Both the position numbers and the translations under genes were made by a program. Source: Sphagnum compactum (taxonomy: Eukaryota > Bryophyta > Sphagnopsida > Sphagnales). From it: a DNA stretch of 64,000 bases. The stretch spans positions 10,654,213 to 10,718,212 of the forward strand of contig OZ234493.1 of assembly GCA_965153455.1 (NCBI GenBank), written 5' to 3'. Positions 10,897-24,215 of the stretch are shown piece after piece. The notes beneath the pieces are model-generated. The model saw nothing but the letters and a program-made list of their open reading frames with translations, was not told the origin of the DNA and did no database searches. Each line of letters begins with the position of its first letter. Position 1 is the first letter of the stretch.

Positions 10897-12419
10897 TTAT
10901 GTAACTAAGGTAAAAATTAGTTGCATGTGTCGTGTGTAACTAAAATTTAGTTGCAAACAACAATTGTGAAAGACAGATTTTCTACTAAAGTATGTTAATG
11001 TAATTAATTTTTAAAGCCCTTTAATGAATTGGGTTAGTGAAATAAATTCACCTTTTGTAGTAGTGCATGCATTGAACTTTGGAGTTTGAAAAGCAATTTT
11101 TTTTTTGCTTCTACTTCTTTTTGAACTTGAAGTTTGGAGCTAGGAGTTCCAAACCATGGTTAAAGCAAAAAACATTTTCTCTTGACCTCCAAAATTCAGT
11201 GCCAAAGTTTGAGTTAGGAACTTCAAACTTCAAACCACAATTGACAAACAAAAAATTTGGAGGCCAAACTTTGCTCCTAACGCCAAACTTTGGAGGTAGG
11301 GAGCAAATAATTTAATTGCATGTTTGAAACATTACTATGTTTGTGAATTCTTAAATATCGACATATTAGAGACTAGAATGTTGCAAGTTGCAACAATATT
11401 AATTTCTAAAGTGCAACTTGACATAACACTCATTGTCAAGGTTTTTCACTAATCTCAATGTTCACTATTTTTTCTTGTTTACATATTTTAGTTTCCTTTT
11501 AAAGTTTGATCCCACTTGTCTACAAATGTTGAATGTTGGGAATGTTATGCATGTTATTTAAAACCTAAATCTTTAATTTTAATGTTGTGTGAATCCTATG
11601 TGTTTGCAACCTTGAGTTTTATGTGAAGTGCATGTGCGATGTGTTGAAATCTAAACATTTATGTTTATTGTGCATACCTAAGTCATTTTAAGGTTTTGTT
11701 TCTTGATTACAATAGCCTTCAAATTCCAACAATTTTAAGTTATGTCTTTTTTTTAGGTCCTTTGTAGTCACCAATCCTTTTCATAACAATGCAAACCTCA
11801 ATTCTTCAAGCATTTGTTGTGGACAACTATGAATAGTCTTGTTGAATTTTACATTGAACGAATATTGTTGTAGTTTTTTGTTTGTTGTAGTAAATGGCAA
11901 TTCCAACCTTAGGTTTATCTCTCTCTATTTTCAACATTTGTGAACAACCGCAAAAACCCTTGTTAGTCACCAACCATAGTTAATGGATAGTTTGCCAGAT
12001 GAAGAAGAATTACATCATTTACTTATGGACAACTAACCATCAACAAAGTTTGTAATATGTCAATGGAGGAAGAACAATGGATATGAACCATAAGACTAAA
12101 CAATGTAATTGTTTGGAAGGTGATGATAAATTGGGATTCCTTAATGATCTTGCAAAAGCACATTTGAAGATGGTTTGTGCATGAGTGTAAAGCTTGAACT
12201 TGGAGTTTTAAGCTTGGAACTTAAAACTTAATGTGATTTTAATCCACCTACATGGATGAATATGTTCATAGATGAATGATTTCATATGGATGAATTTCAC
12301 TTATGATTTGGATTAAATAAATAAATTATTGATGAAATTCATCCATGATTAAAAGATAAATAAATTGAAATTTATTTATATCCATCCTCATTTGTTGTCC
12401 AACTATTAATATCAAATTT

Positions 12420-12710
12420 GAATGTCATTTAATAATGATGGATAACTTCGTTAATGGTTCTTAAAATTTTCAAATAACTAGTTTTGATATATAATTGTGG
12501 TTCTCAAAAATTATATACAAAATAAAATAACCACCAAATGACTACCCGTTCTTTGCCAATTTTTTCATGGAAATTATTGGTAGTTTTTAAGGTTTTTGAA
12601 ATAACCAGAATTGGTGATTCTTTGATTTTGAAATAACCTGAACTAGTGATTCAATGATTCTAAAATATTCAAAGAACCAAAATCAGTAGTTCTTTAAAAC
12701 AATCACACAA
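12420..12710. repeat. Dispersed internally repeated AT-rich element, copy 1
   Basis: Contains several diverged units of the form GGTTCTTTGATTTTGAAATA or AACCAGAATTGGTGATTC. Related blocks occur near 26410-26670 and 35210-35450. Confidence 0.5.
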
Positions 12711-15700
12711 CACTAGTTTGAACTTCTATTTTATGTGGAAAATTTTGGGGTTCTTCTTCTTTTGTTTATGTTATTCCTTCCTTCAATTATGTGTGGAACA
12801 TAAAACATCAACCATTTTTTTTCGTTATATCTTTTGGGCCTTCATTAAGCAAAGATGGAACGAATTACAACACAATGCATTATAGTAATTTTCGGCCGAA
12901 AGAACGTACCCGCCAATTTGGCAACCTAACTTCCACTAGTCGGAAGTTACTCTATAAGTTTTTTTTATAAAATTATCATTCTTTTTTTTTTTAAAATTTC
13001 CTCCTCTTTTTCATTTTTCATTTTTTTATTAGGCCTTGATTTTTTTTAACAACAAATTTAGTCAAAATTGTGACAATGCATTCATTGGGTTTACAAGAAT
13101 GAAAGTCATAAAAAATAATTTAAATGGAATAATTAAATAATTAAATAAAACCCAAGATCAACAAATAAAAAATGAATCTTACTATTTTTCGAAATACTAT
13201 GCTACTTGGATAAAAATGATTAATAGAAAGACTATGGATTAGAACACTTAAAGTGTTCTCTATTTGGATTCCATTCCACCAATCCCCAAAACCCAAGGCA
13301 ATATTCCTAGAAACCATCCTAGAAAACCCAAGGCAACACTCTCAAAAAAATCCAAAAAACCTCCTAGCAATCATAACCCAAAACAATGTTCCAAAAAACA
13401 TTTCAAAAAACCATCACTCAATGCAATGTTCCTAGAAATCCTCCCAATAATAAACCATCACTAGACAATATTGTAAAGAACCCAACATTGATCTCTCAAC
13501 AACCCAAACCCTCAACATTTTCATGAAATCCAGAATTTTATCTTAAACAATCATCCTATCCACATTCTCCCCTAAACCTTTATTATGCAGGTATTACAAA
13601 TACATTCTTACATAACAAAAAACTTCGGAATAATTAAATGATTATAAAAACTATCCAAAAAATTCAAAAAAATTCTATTGAAATAAAAAAAATTCTACTT
13701 ATCAACTATGTCTAGTGGCATTAAACTAAGGATAGATTTTGGATCTACAACATAATTGATGGTAGTAGGTCAGTTTTGAAAATGTTTGAACATGTGGCTA
13801 GTTTCTTCGTTGGCATTGATAGCCTCAAATGGAGGACGAAAATACATGGCTTGTAATCTGTCATTGTATTTTGGCAAATCCTTTTCAAACAAGTCAATCC
13901 AAAAAATATTTTCAAGGTCAACATTAAATTCACCTTATTCTAATTTTGGTACCTATATGATGGCCTACCCTCGATTTGTGGAAGTAATAGCAAAACAAAA
14001 TATGGTCTTGATTTTTTTTAGATCAATGAAAATAATAGCAATATAAGTGGCAACAAAAGTGACAACAATAGAAATAATAGCACAAGAAGAAACTATATGA
14101 AAGGAGCATTGCAATTGAAGTCACCAATCACATTAATAAGTTGAGAAGTCAACATAACACTAGCAAAACCATCATGGCCAACGTCAATAAAAACTCCCAC
14201 ACAACTAGAAACCATTGTAGATAGAAAAAATCACATCCCCAACATCATCTTCTCAAACATGAAAATTTTAAAGCATAAACCTTGAATCATTTAAAGAAAA
14301 ACAAACAAACTTGCAAATTTTGAAAGTCAAATAAATAACAATGTAAATGAAGTTACCTTGGTTTTTTCAAATGTAGCTTTATCTTCGCTAAATGCTTCTT
14401 CATATCTCAACAAATGGCCATCTTTTAATTCACCATTTATGATTTGTTACATTGCCTTATCACTTAAATGCTTATCAATCTAGTCATATTTACACATAGA
14501 ACAAAAAAAACAACTCAGGCACATCAACAAATGGGGGAAAAAATCAAACAAAACACAAAGCAAATCAAAATAAAAAACAAATATTGAAACAAAACAAACA
14601 ATAGATCAAAAAAAAAGTTAGTACATTAAGTTCCCATATGAAATTGGGTCCATGTGACCCATAACCTCCATACTCTACTCTCAAGGAACCAAAACCTCCT
14701 CCATACAAGTAATGTCAATACCTTTGCCCATTTTGTTAAACAAGAAATTTTCTTTCAATTCAAAAAAGTTAGCAATAAGAATATCCATAATAAGTTGTAG
14801 TTGATTGTGACCAATTGTAGATGTTGTAAACCATACTTGATTTGATGCCTTCCACTTAGGAGTAATGTGTAAGAAAAGTGGATGCAGCCCAAGTTTGTCA
14901 TCACAACACTTGGTAAGATAACACCAAATTAACTCTTTGTAAGTAGAAATGGCATCATCAACATGACAATCAATTGCAAGACGATGGCAATGTGTAAAAC
15001 ATCTAGTGATATCGATGCACTAGTTTTTGAAACTCCTTGACAAAACTTAAGAACAACACCATTAGGTAACGACCATAAAGCAAACTTGTCAAAATCAACA
15101 TTGTGAAGTTCAAAACACCCTTTGATGAAAAAAATGTGAATGTAGAAATATTTGAATATAATATTCAAACCAAATGGATATTTAGGTTAACATATTACTT
15201 GTGCTAACATTCATCATTCCTTTTTGATGGACGACATTTCAAATTTTTTGATAACCTTCCCAAATCCACTCGATAATGATAGATAGTTGCTTCATCCTTT
15301 GGCAACCTTAACCCAATGGTACCTTGATCAAAGAAGATTTTAAACGAAATTCAAATGCCTACCAAATTCAACCACATGTTGCTCTTGCCTTTTCCATATC
15401 ATTTGTCCAATACTTGTTATCAAAGACTGGATGCTACAAAAATAACACAAAGAAAAAATAACAACAAAACACAAATGTTGCAAACAACAGACACCCTAAA
15501 CCCCGCACTAATAACAAAAATAACAAAAACCATAAACCATAGAACCTCTTTCTAAACAAAAGAAAGATTAAGCCTTAAACCCTATTTGCAAACAATAAAA
15601 ACAAAAGGCAAAAACAAGAGCTCAAAATTTTGAAAAAAAAAAAACCTTGTTGGAGGGTATAAGTTAATGGTTTTTTAAAAAAATTGCAGCACAAATGAAA

Positions 15701-16949
15701 ATAACATGTCCTCCAAATCTAAAATAAATTATTCATTTTCAAACAAATCTACAATTGATATTTGTAAATCAAAACATTAAAACATTCACCATTCATCAAA
15801 TGCATTATTTGCCCAAAGTTCAACATGTTTACTTGTTCTCTAACCTCCTCAGTTCACATTTGCCATCTTTTTTTTTTATCAATATCCAAAAAACAAGACT
15901 TCGATAATGGCTTCTTAACATGAGGTTCACATTTAGCCCCCTCAATAATGTCAGATCCAAAAATAGCAGGTTCATAGAGCTGCTATGATCAATGTGATCA
16001 AAAGTAAGAACAACCTCATAAACATTTTAAAAATCAAATGTAAAAGCAGAATCATTGGCATCAAAATCTTCAAGACTCGAAAGAATAGAAAGGTCAAAAG
16101 AAAGCACAAACATACCCACATCTCCTTCATGATTCAACTTGGGAGAATTAATAGGAAATTCTATAGGAGATTCATGCAAGTAATTAACATATTACATATA
16201 AATCTCACTTTCATCATTAGACCACAAAAATTCATCACCAAAATTAGTGGTGATTATTGGTGTAAGTAATCCAACAAGAGAGGATCCAAAAGCCTTTAGG
16301 TTTAGCAACTAACTAGGAGGAGTACTTGCAATAGGTAAAGTATCTTTCAAAATTTCAAAACAAGATTTGCAGAACCTTCATTATAAACCTTTTTCATAAT
16401 AGTAGACATTGTTAAAAAAAAAACAAAACAAAAAATGAAAGGAAAAAAAAGAAAAAAATCATTAAAACAAAAAAATAATATAAAATCCAAATGAATTGCA
16501 TCTACACAACATATCAAACAAAAAAACTTTGAAACATGTGAAACCAAAACTAGAACACAACAACTTGCACAAATTAAACAAAGAATTAATGAAACAACCA
16601 AATAATTTCAATAACATAGCAAGACACAAAAAAAACAAAACAATGCAAAAAGAAAGGAAGATGAGAGTAGAATCATAAGAGTGGTGCAAGCAAAATGCGA
16701 AAACAAATGCCATGTCAATGTGATGTAGTTACAACGAACATGAGATGCAAAAACAATCATCATGTCAACACAATGTAAACAAGAAATGTAGAGGTGGATG
16801 GAAATGGCATGATTCAAGTAGACAGACATAGATGTGAACAAAAACGAACACGAAGATACCACATAGATCAAAATAATAATTTGCCAACTCGAAAAATTGA
16901 AAACCCTCACAACGTAATTAACAAAAACAGAAAGGCAAAGCAAAACAAA

Positions 16950-17790
16950 ACCAAAAAATAAAGAGAAAACCCCCTAAAAATTACAAAGAAGCTAACAACG
17001 AACATTGTTGGTGATGATCACTAGTCTAGAAGTCATAACACCAAGTGCAACAACAATGTACCAAACAAAGAACAAGAGAAAGCCAACATTACAATGCAAT
17101 AAAAAAAAAGAACAAAATTAAAACATAACCAAAAATATAAAGAACAAGCTCCCTGAAAATTGCGAAGAAATAAATAGTGAACATTTTTAGTGATAATCAT
17201 CGACACAAAAATCACAACACCAAGCATAACAACAATGCACCAAGTAAAGAAAAAAACAATGCTAACATCACAAAGAGCGAAAGCACAAGAACAAAGTTAA
17301 AAACAAAAACAAAAAAATGAAGGAGTGCCCTAAAAACTAGGAAGAAATAGACAACACCAAGCGTAGTAACATGTCAAAAAAATAAAAATAAATAAACTAC
17401 CATCATGACACAACAAAATCAAAAGAATGAACCTAAAATAAAACAAAAAAAAATGAAGAAGGACCGCGCTAAAGACTAGGAAAAATAAACAACACCAAGC
17501 ACAATAACAACATACCAAGCAAAGAAAAAAAAGAGCTACCCTCACAACACAACAAAAACAAAAAAACAAACCTATAACAAAACAAAACCAAAAGTGAGGA
17601 AAGACTGTTCTAAAAGCTATGAAAAAATAGACAACACCGTGCACAATCGCAACATGCCAAGCAAAGAAAAAAAAAAAGAGATACCATCATGACACAACAA
17701 AAGCAAAAGAACAAACCTAAAACAAAACCCAAAAAAATGAGGAAGAAACACCCCTAAAATTGTGAAGAAGCAGGCAGTGAGCAATGATCT
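16950..17790. repeat. Minisatellite array with two unit lengths
   Basis: About five units each contain AACACCAAGC..AACAACAATG or a variant, then CAAGCAAAGAAAAAA, then AACAAACCTAAAACAAAACC, then CCCTAAAAACTAGGAAGAAA. The AACACC anchor recurs at 17037, 17216, 17353, 17491 and 17633, giving spacings of about 179, 137, 138 and 142 bp: one long unit followed by shorter ones. Confidence 0.75.
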
Positions 17791-18654
17791 CCAACGCCGA
17801 AAGGAGCCAAGCCTCTTACTCTATTCGGTAGGTAAGATGATTGAAAGATGCGACAAAAAGCAGAAAGGTGTGAAAGAAAAAAAAACACCGACACATTATG
17901 CAAGTGAAGGGCCTTTTCCTAGACCCTTGTTGTGGACATAGTTGATTCCACATTCTAAACTCCACATTTGTAAAATATTAATTTGGTTTCATTAGTCACC
18001 CAATGATGTCAATTGGTGATTAGGCCTCTCTTTTTTCCCTAGTTAATTTCTAACTAATCATTTATTAATGACATATTAAGAGCTGAGTTGTTTGCAATTG
18101 CAGGGAGAGGAAATTTAAGGAGAGAATTTATACACACAAAGTTGTTGCAATTGACAGGAAGAAGCCCTCTTTTTTTTATGCACACAAAAGTTGTGGGGAT
18201 GTTGAGCACCAGGCTTTCATTGCTGCAGTTGATTTCTGTACATTGCACTTTGCTGAAACTGCTCAACAAATGATGCCAGTTCTTGCAAAAAGATTTTGGC
18301 AAGGATTTCAATGTTGCACCATGACAACCTAGCTCACCTTCTATTACCAACAACTTTCAACTTATCAACTTTTTATCTTTCTTCTAATTTGCCAGCTTCT
18401 ACTTTCCCTGAAACCAAACAAAATCCCTTGCGAGCTATTGAAAGTGCCTAATGGGTAATGCTGATTTTAATGGCCTTTAACAACACCTGTAGAATTGAGC
18501 AACAATTGTCCCAAACACCTAACATTTACATGCTACTCACAAGCTTTTGCCTCCTGGCATCCTCCAGTCTTTTAGCAACACAGAAAAACAGAAACTGTTG
18601 TGGAGGTTTTGATAGTAAGAATCGTCCCAGAGTAGCACATTTGTTATTTTGCCT

Positions 18655-20979
18655 TCACACCTCTTCCTGATGGCTGTTGTTGCCATGAATGATGTTATGT
18701 TTGCACAGAGGACATGTGGCATTGATGCGCAGCCACTTATCAACGCAGCTTGCATGAAAGTGATGACCACATGGAATCTCCCGCACCTCCACTTCATCTT
18801 CATACTGAGAGAGGCAGATGCAACATTCCTGCACATCTAACAACTGCAATTCAGAGGTGCTGTCCATTTGGTTGCAGTAAGACAACATCTTAAAAGCACC
18901 AAAACATGATTAGTCCCTCCTAATGTGCAAGTGTGAGGAAAATGCGTTCATCAATACATCACCTCCTTCATCACCAGTAGGTCACTGGACCTGTTATGAG
19001 ATGAGATGTGCAATCAACAAACATATATCTTGACCTAACTACATACCGCATCCTCGCCAGCTATGGCACGCTCAGTCACCCTGTCTGAAGATCCCATCAA
19101 ACTCATCACCCCTGTGAAAGCTCCTGTCTTCACCACAATAGAGTTGTTGCTGCCAGTGCGCCGGAATTTGTACTTATCCAGTGCATTGATCTCTTCCTCT
19201 GATGCACCCTCCTGAGTAAGGGCCAAAACTGGAATGAGTTGGAGAGATAGTCATCTATAGAAAATCCTCAGTGCTTCTACCACATATGAAGATATCTGAG
19301 GCATGCTTCAACATCTCTCCTGGCGTAAACTGCTTTGCAAACTCTGCAAGACATGTTCCAGCATATGCAGACACTGTACCATGCTGCTTCTAGCATCATC
19401 CAAATTTTGAACCAGCAACAAAGTTGCAAGTGATAACAGAGTCTTCATTCAAGCATATGAACTCTTGGGACAGGCATTCGATAAGCTCTCTGAAACTCCA
19501 GAAAGGACAGCACTGCTAGATAGGTGGAATTAGTGACCATGGCCTCATCTCCTTCTATGAAGGAGAAAATCACTGCATCACAGGGAAGACCTAAATCTAT
19601 TACTGGCTATTAAATGTGGAAAAAAATAGAGACATGAATAATTCACCTCTTCAGCAACTGCATAGAGGATGGCAATGATACAGGGGAGGCAACAGCAGAC
19701 AGCAATGCCAATGACAAATGCCAATGCAACGCAGAACACCACAAAGAGCACATCAAATGCCAAAAACACCAAACACAGCCTGCAGATCCAATAAGCAACA
19801 GATCATAAATCACAACAAGAGCAGCCCCCAAATCTATTCTCAGTGCATGTCTAAGGAAATTTCTGAAATAGCTGAAAAATAATTTAACTGCCCCATTAGT
19901 CTATCATCTCCTATTGAAATATTTACTACAGAAGTACTCATCAGAGCTAGGTTGTCAATGGAAGTGAACTCCAACAGAGATGTGGAGGTGTTTGCAGGTT
20001 TCCTCACCAGTAAAGGTATGGAGCCTCATTGATAAGCTCTTCACCTCCAGAAATGATCAAATAGGACCCAAACATCCACCATACAAACGAGAACATGGTG
20101 TTGCCAGACTCCAACCGCTTCACTAAGCTGCATGCCAAAGGTTTCAAAAATGAGAATACAGATCAGAAACTTTCTATAAGTGTGTACCGATTGCCATTCT
20201 AGCTTTTCCACCATTTGCAACTGAGACAGGTGCAATAGGTGCAGCTTGAAAGCATCCCTAGTCCCAAATGGTGAAAATCACCACTGCCAGCTAAATTTGC
20301 TGCATTTGACCAGTATCTGAAATTTTCCAGTAGAGTTAGAAGCAAATTGCGATGAGCATTTGTAAAGAGCACAAGTTTCTCGCATAAATTGGCAAGAGTT
20401 AAAACACCTGGTGTCAGCATTTTCACCACCGGCTGAATCCACAGCCTGCATAGAGTCATGTGATAGGGATGTCTCCACTGGTGTATCAGAAGGTGTAGCA
20501 GCACGCCGCCGACGCCGCCGCCTATACTCCAAGGAGACACAAAGCATGTGCACAATGCATTGCAAAGCATAACCTACAATCCACAAGCGCAATGGCACCT
20601 CGGGTCTCTCATCCCTGCTCAAAATCACCACTGCTGTGGCCACCAGAAGAAATGCTAAATTCCACAGCAGATCCAACAGTACGACTGGCCTGGAGTAAGC
20701 CCAATCATTCTGCCGCTCCTCAAGATGTGCTGCAGCTGATTCACGTACTTGCCTGGATGGCGCCCTGTTGAGCCCCCTGCTCCCTGCCCTCCTCAGGTAC
20801 CTGACAGCTCCTTGAACTCCACTTCCACTACCACCGCTGCTTCCAGTGCCTCTGGTTCTCCCACCCACAAGACTTGAGCTACCAATGTTGGAGATTCCAG
20901 TGCCATCGTTGTCAGTCACTAGGGGTGTTGTGATGAGATCCTCTGAGGAAGAATCAAAGATTACTCTTTCTCTGTCCAT
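18655..20979 (-). CDS. Multi-pass membrane RING-H2 E3 ubiquitin ligase (387 aa, five coding exons)
   Basis: Homologous in architecture to Arabidopsis At1g12760/At1g63170 E3 ligases, which transfer ubiquitin from an E2 to substrates at a membrane. Coding exons on the minus strand: 20408-20979, 20008-20127, 19647-19779, 19047-19211, 18655-18828. All introns are GT-AG and every junction keeps the frame (AG|C gives Ser191, TG|G gives Trp231, the others are phase 0). Order of parts: Gly/Ser-rich cytosolic N-terminus (1-90), [17 protein letters not shown] transmembrane segment (about 98-120), [17 protein letters not shown] segment (about 131-151), an Arg7 run (153-159), [20 protein letters not shown] (202-221), a long hydrophobic stretch with AVCCCLPC (232-271), a linker, then the RING at 332-372. 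Zinc ligands C332, C335, C350, H352, H355, C358, C369 and C372 follow the RING-H2 spacing exactly; W362 is the usual E2-contact Trp. Introns are 218-435 bp. Confidence 0.93.
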
Positions 20980-21229
20980 ATTTTGGCTGTACTCTCACCA
21001 CCTGGCCATTATCACACAAGGGTTTTTCTTTACCATGATGGATGTCAAACCCTAATTCTACAACGGATGGAGACTTGAAGAGTCTGGCTGCTCTGTAATT
21101 CTACAAATGACGGGCAACGCGAAGAGTCTGGCTGTTATGCTGAATGTGTTTTGCAAGAAAACAGATGCTAATGTCAACAACGCTCTCATTCAAAACTTCG
21201 CTTTGTGAGTAGAGTTCGTAACACTTACC
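20980..21229 (-). other. 5' UTR of the RING-H2 gene with a probable intron and a telo-box
   Basis: In the gene's sense, AAAAG|GTAAGTGTT gives a strong donor at 21228-21227. A plausible acceptor is the CACATTCAG near 21144, which would make a leader intron of about 85 bp. A perfect AAACCCTAA telo-box lies at 21047-21055. The exact acceptor cannot be fixed without transcripts. Confidence 0.5.
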
Positions 21230-21484
21230 TTTTCTTTTGTGAAGCAACTGAAGAGGCAAGTGCCCCCCGAACCCAAAGGATTCAAGAACCCGGTACAGCC
21301 TCCTTTGCAGCCGAAAAGAATTGACTCTCAGAGGCCCCGGGGGGGCGGGGGGGGAGGGGGGGAGACAAACACTTCCAGCAACTGTTCCTTGGCCAAAACA
21401 GAAACTTGGAAAAGAAAGAAAAGTGGAAAACCCGATTTCACCGCGACACTATCTGATAACGAGCGATTTGTTGTTGTTGTTGTT

Positions 21485-21485
<1 letters not shown>

Positions 21486-21521
<36 letters not shown>
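21486..21521. repeat. (CT)n microsatellite
   Basis: Perfect CT dinucleotide run of 36 bp, GAGA-type in the sense of the neighbouring gene. Confidence 0.95.
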
Positions 21522-21522
<1 letters not shown>

Positions 21523-21950
21523 GAGAGACCAGCAGACTGGTAGCCGCAGCAAGTCCCTGCTCCGGAAAAAGTCCAAAATGCTGTAAAACCTATACTCTCA
21601 ATTTGACGTTTGTGTCTGGCCTTGGGAGTTCTGCGCTTAGAAATCGCAATTGAAACGGACATTCTACAAAGAATTGTAAAGCGAAGGAAACTAGAGTAAA
21701 GAAGAGAGGAGGCAAAGAGTCGTCCTCGCCCTCGTCCTCGTCCTCTTCCACCCCACTAAACCCAAGAAGAAACAAGAAACCTCCCACACAATTAATTACT
21801 TGCAACGGGAGAGAAATGTTTCTCCCCCCAAAACAACAGCACTAAAAAAGAACAAAAAAACGAAAGGGAGGACAAACAGAGAAGAGTAGCAACAGATATA
21901 CAGAAACCACAACAACAACGACAACAATAGCTTCCCCGCCCGCCCAGAGC

Positions 21951-21980
21951 TTCCTTCCTTCCTTCCTTCCTTCCTTCCTT
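21951..21980. repeat. (TTCC)n microsatellite
   Basis: Seven consecutive TTCC-type tetranucleotides in the upstream region of the RING-H2 gene. Confidence 0.95.
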
Positions 21981-22623
21981 GCCGGGGTTTTGATGAGATT
22001 TTGATGCCTAAGATTTTAGGATTCAATAGCACCGCAATTTTCCTTTTGGTATTTTGTGTGTGGCAAGCATGCAATTTGTCAATGGAAAGGCGAGCTATCC
22101 ATGACGAACAGCACAAGGGAGGGACGCCACGGGGGCCCCACGCACAACAGACATGAAGCGACGAGGAACGGGAAGGAGGGGAGGGAGGGAGGGAAGGCGG
22201 AGGCAGAAGGAGAGAGTGGCAAGTGCACTGCGGGAATTCCCAGAGCGCTTTTTTAGGCTAAAACTTTAATTAAGTCGGTCATTAATGAATCAAATGACGT
22301 CATTAGTGATTACGTGCCCCCCTGCTGTGTCTCTCCTAATTATCATTCTACCGACCACTAGGTAATATCTCAGACAGTTCAGCATTTTTATTTTATTATT
22401 TATTATTTATTTATATTTTAAAAAAATTCCTGTGGCGAATTGTTTTCCAAAACAATAATATTTCGTCGAATATTCACTTTCTCAATAACAAAATCGCCAA
22501 AAACAGAAAAATAATAAAATAATAAAATTCTAAATAATCGCCATGTTTCTATCCATTTTTCAACCAAGTAGATAGCCAGGATATAAAACGATTTTAATCA
22601 ATTTCTACTTTCATAGCTGATCT

Positions 22624-22680
22624 ATAGCCAAACGTGGCTAAATCTCCTTCTGGATGACTGCCAATGTGGCAACATCACAA
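22624..22680 (+). repeat. AGCCAAA-TGGCT dispersed repeat, copy A
   Basis: ATAGCCAAACGTGGCTAAAT followed by CTCCTTCTGGATGACTGCCA and ATGTGGCAACATC. It shares order and orientation with copies at 24153, 58138 and 62920. Confidence 0.65.
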
Positions 22681-23489
22681 AATTGGAAAAAAAAAAAAAA
22701 AAAAAAACACTGATTTGAGTAGGTAATATATTTTATTATTTATTATCGTTTTACCCTCAGTTTATTAATTAGTGAAGAGTGCGCCCACAGTAGTTATGTT
22801 TTTTTTTTTTTTTTTCTTGGGGAGAAGAAGTTATTTGATTGGCCCATCACCAATATTTTTGGAACATGGACCACTCCCCCAACACAGGAGCCTAAAATAT
22901 GCTTCCCCAAAATAGAAGAATGCTTTCTCAGGCTTCCCTTGGGGCCCCCTTTACAACATATTGAGTATCATTGAGTGATTTTTTTATTATGCTGAAAGTG
23001 ATTAAATGCCTATTTGACAAGATTTCCAAAAAAAAAAAAAAAAAGGAAACTAGTAAATGAGATTTCCAATTCCAAGCTTCATTGCAAATTTGCAAAGGAA
23101 AAAGAATGTTTTTTTTAATCCAATTAAAAATTAAGAAATTTTTTCCATTAAGTTGATTTTAATAGCTATTTACTATTTCCATGTTTGGGTTGTGAAGGTG
23201 CTCAAATGCCAAAATAAAAATTTAAATTTAATGGGAGACATTTTTAAAATTGCGAATTAAACATGATTGAATGATAGGAGTGATTCAATAAAACATTATA
23301 TTATTGGCTAAAGGCTTCCATTTTTGGACCATTACAAAAATAGCCAATATATTTTTGCCAAATCTTCCTCAATATTTTTGACCCACCCTAAGGGGGGGTG
23401 TCCTCACATGGTTTATGTTGATTGTGTGGCCAACCCTTCCGCATGTGAGGTTTGACCCATTGGACTTGCAAAGTTTATTTTACTGCCGA

Positions 23490-24215
23490 ATTTTTGTCAA
23501 ATTTTGAGCTGAAAAATATGATTTTAATCTATATAAAGGATTTTTCATGCTAAAAAAATGGTGGAAATTAGCAAGATTTTGAATTTAAATACCACTTTTT
23601 TGCACCCGGTTACATCTTGATGTTGTTTCATCATCATTTCATTCCATTCTCGTGCTTCCCTAAAACACTTGCGTTACATGTACATGGAAAGCCACGCACT
23701 TAGTGAAGCTTCAGCATTCATGCTTACCTCACATGGAATGCCACGCACTTAGTGAAGCTTGAGCATTCATGCTTACCTCACATGGAAAGCCACGCACTTA
23801 GTGAAGCTTTAGCATTCATGGCTTACCTCACGACCTTGGGCTAACCCCAATCTCTAGACAGGTGGGACTAATACTTGCTACAAACTTCCCCAAGTGGTCG
23901 GTCTAGATTACCATCTCTCTCGTTTGACATACTCACAAAGCCTCGTAGGTGCCAGCGAGTGAAGGTTTGTGAAGAAAGGGGCCTCCTGCAGTGTTGGCCT
24001 CAGCACGCTAAGTCCTTGAACTAGACTTTGAGTCTTATGATAACTTCCAGAAGGTAGCCCAAGAATATACAAGGGTTCTGTTTTTTATTTTTATTTATTT
24101 TAAATTTTATTTTAAATTTTTAAATAATTTTTTTACCTTCATATGTATTATTGTAGCCAAATGTGGCTAAATTATTTTCTGGATGATTTGTCACTTTGGC
24201 TACATCCAAAAATCT
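23490..24215 (+). repeat. Long repeat copy B (contains copy of the AGCCAAA family and an insertion)
   Basis: Its left part (23500-23575: GAAAAATATGATTTTAATC, TATATAAAGGATTTTTCATG) and right part (24037-24211: GATAACTTCCAGAAGGTA ... GTAGCCAAATGTGGCTAAAT) both match 62760-62992, where the two parts are contiguous. The ~460 bp between them, including the 49-bp tandem repeats, are absent there. Confidence 0.65.
23682..23829. repeat. Three tandem 49-bp repeats
   Basis: Copies start at 23682, 23731 and 23780 with ACATGGAAAGCCACGCACTT, then AGTGAAGCTT, then AGCATTCATGCTTACCTC. They are nearly identical; the third has one extra G. Confidence 0.92.

Larger units (their letters stand above)
10900..18654. 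other. AT-rich gene-free stretch
   Basis: Very AT-rich with long A- or T-biased strands. Open frames here are short or low-complexity. It holds a copy of the TTTGATTTTGAAATAACC repeat family (12.4-12.7 kb) and a minisatellite (16.95-17.8 kb). From about 13 to 17.8 kb the plus strand is strikingly A- and C-biased (AACAAAACAAAA-like). No gene seen. Confidence 0.55.
21230..22256 (-). promoter_or_regulatory. GC/CT-rich upstream region of the RING-H2 gene
   Basis: Markedly GC-richer than its surroundings, with a 36-bp CT run at 21486-21521 (GA repeats in the gene's sense), a GTCCTC-type repeat near 21720 and a CTTC run at 21951-21980. GA-rich leaders and promoters are frequent in plants. No TATA box is evident, and it probably holds the first exon and the core promoter. 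Confidence 0.4.

Noticed and set aside
23682-23829. Three regularly spaced 49-bp repeats resembling a CRISPR array
   Set aside because: The copies are directly adjacent with no unique spacers, in a plant nuclear context; they are ordinary tandem repeats.
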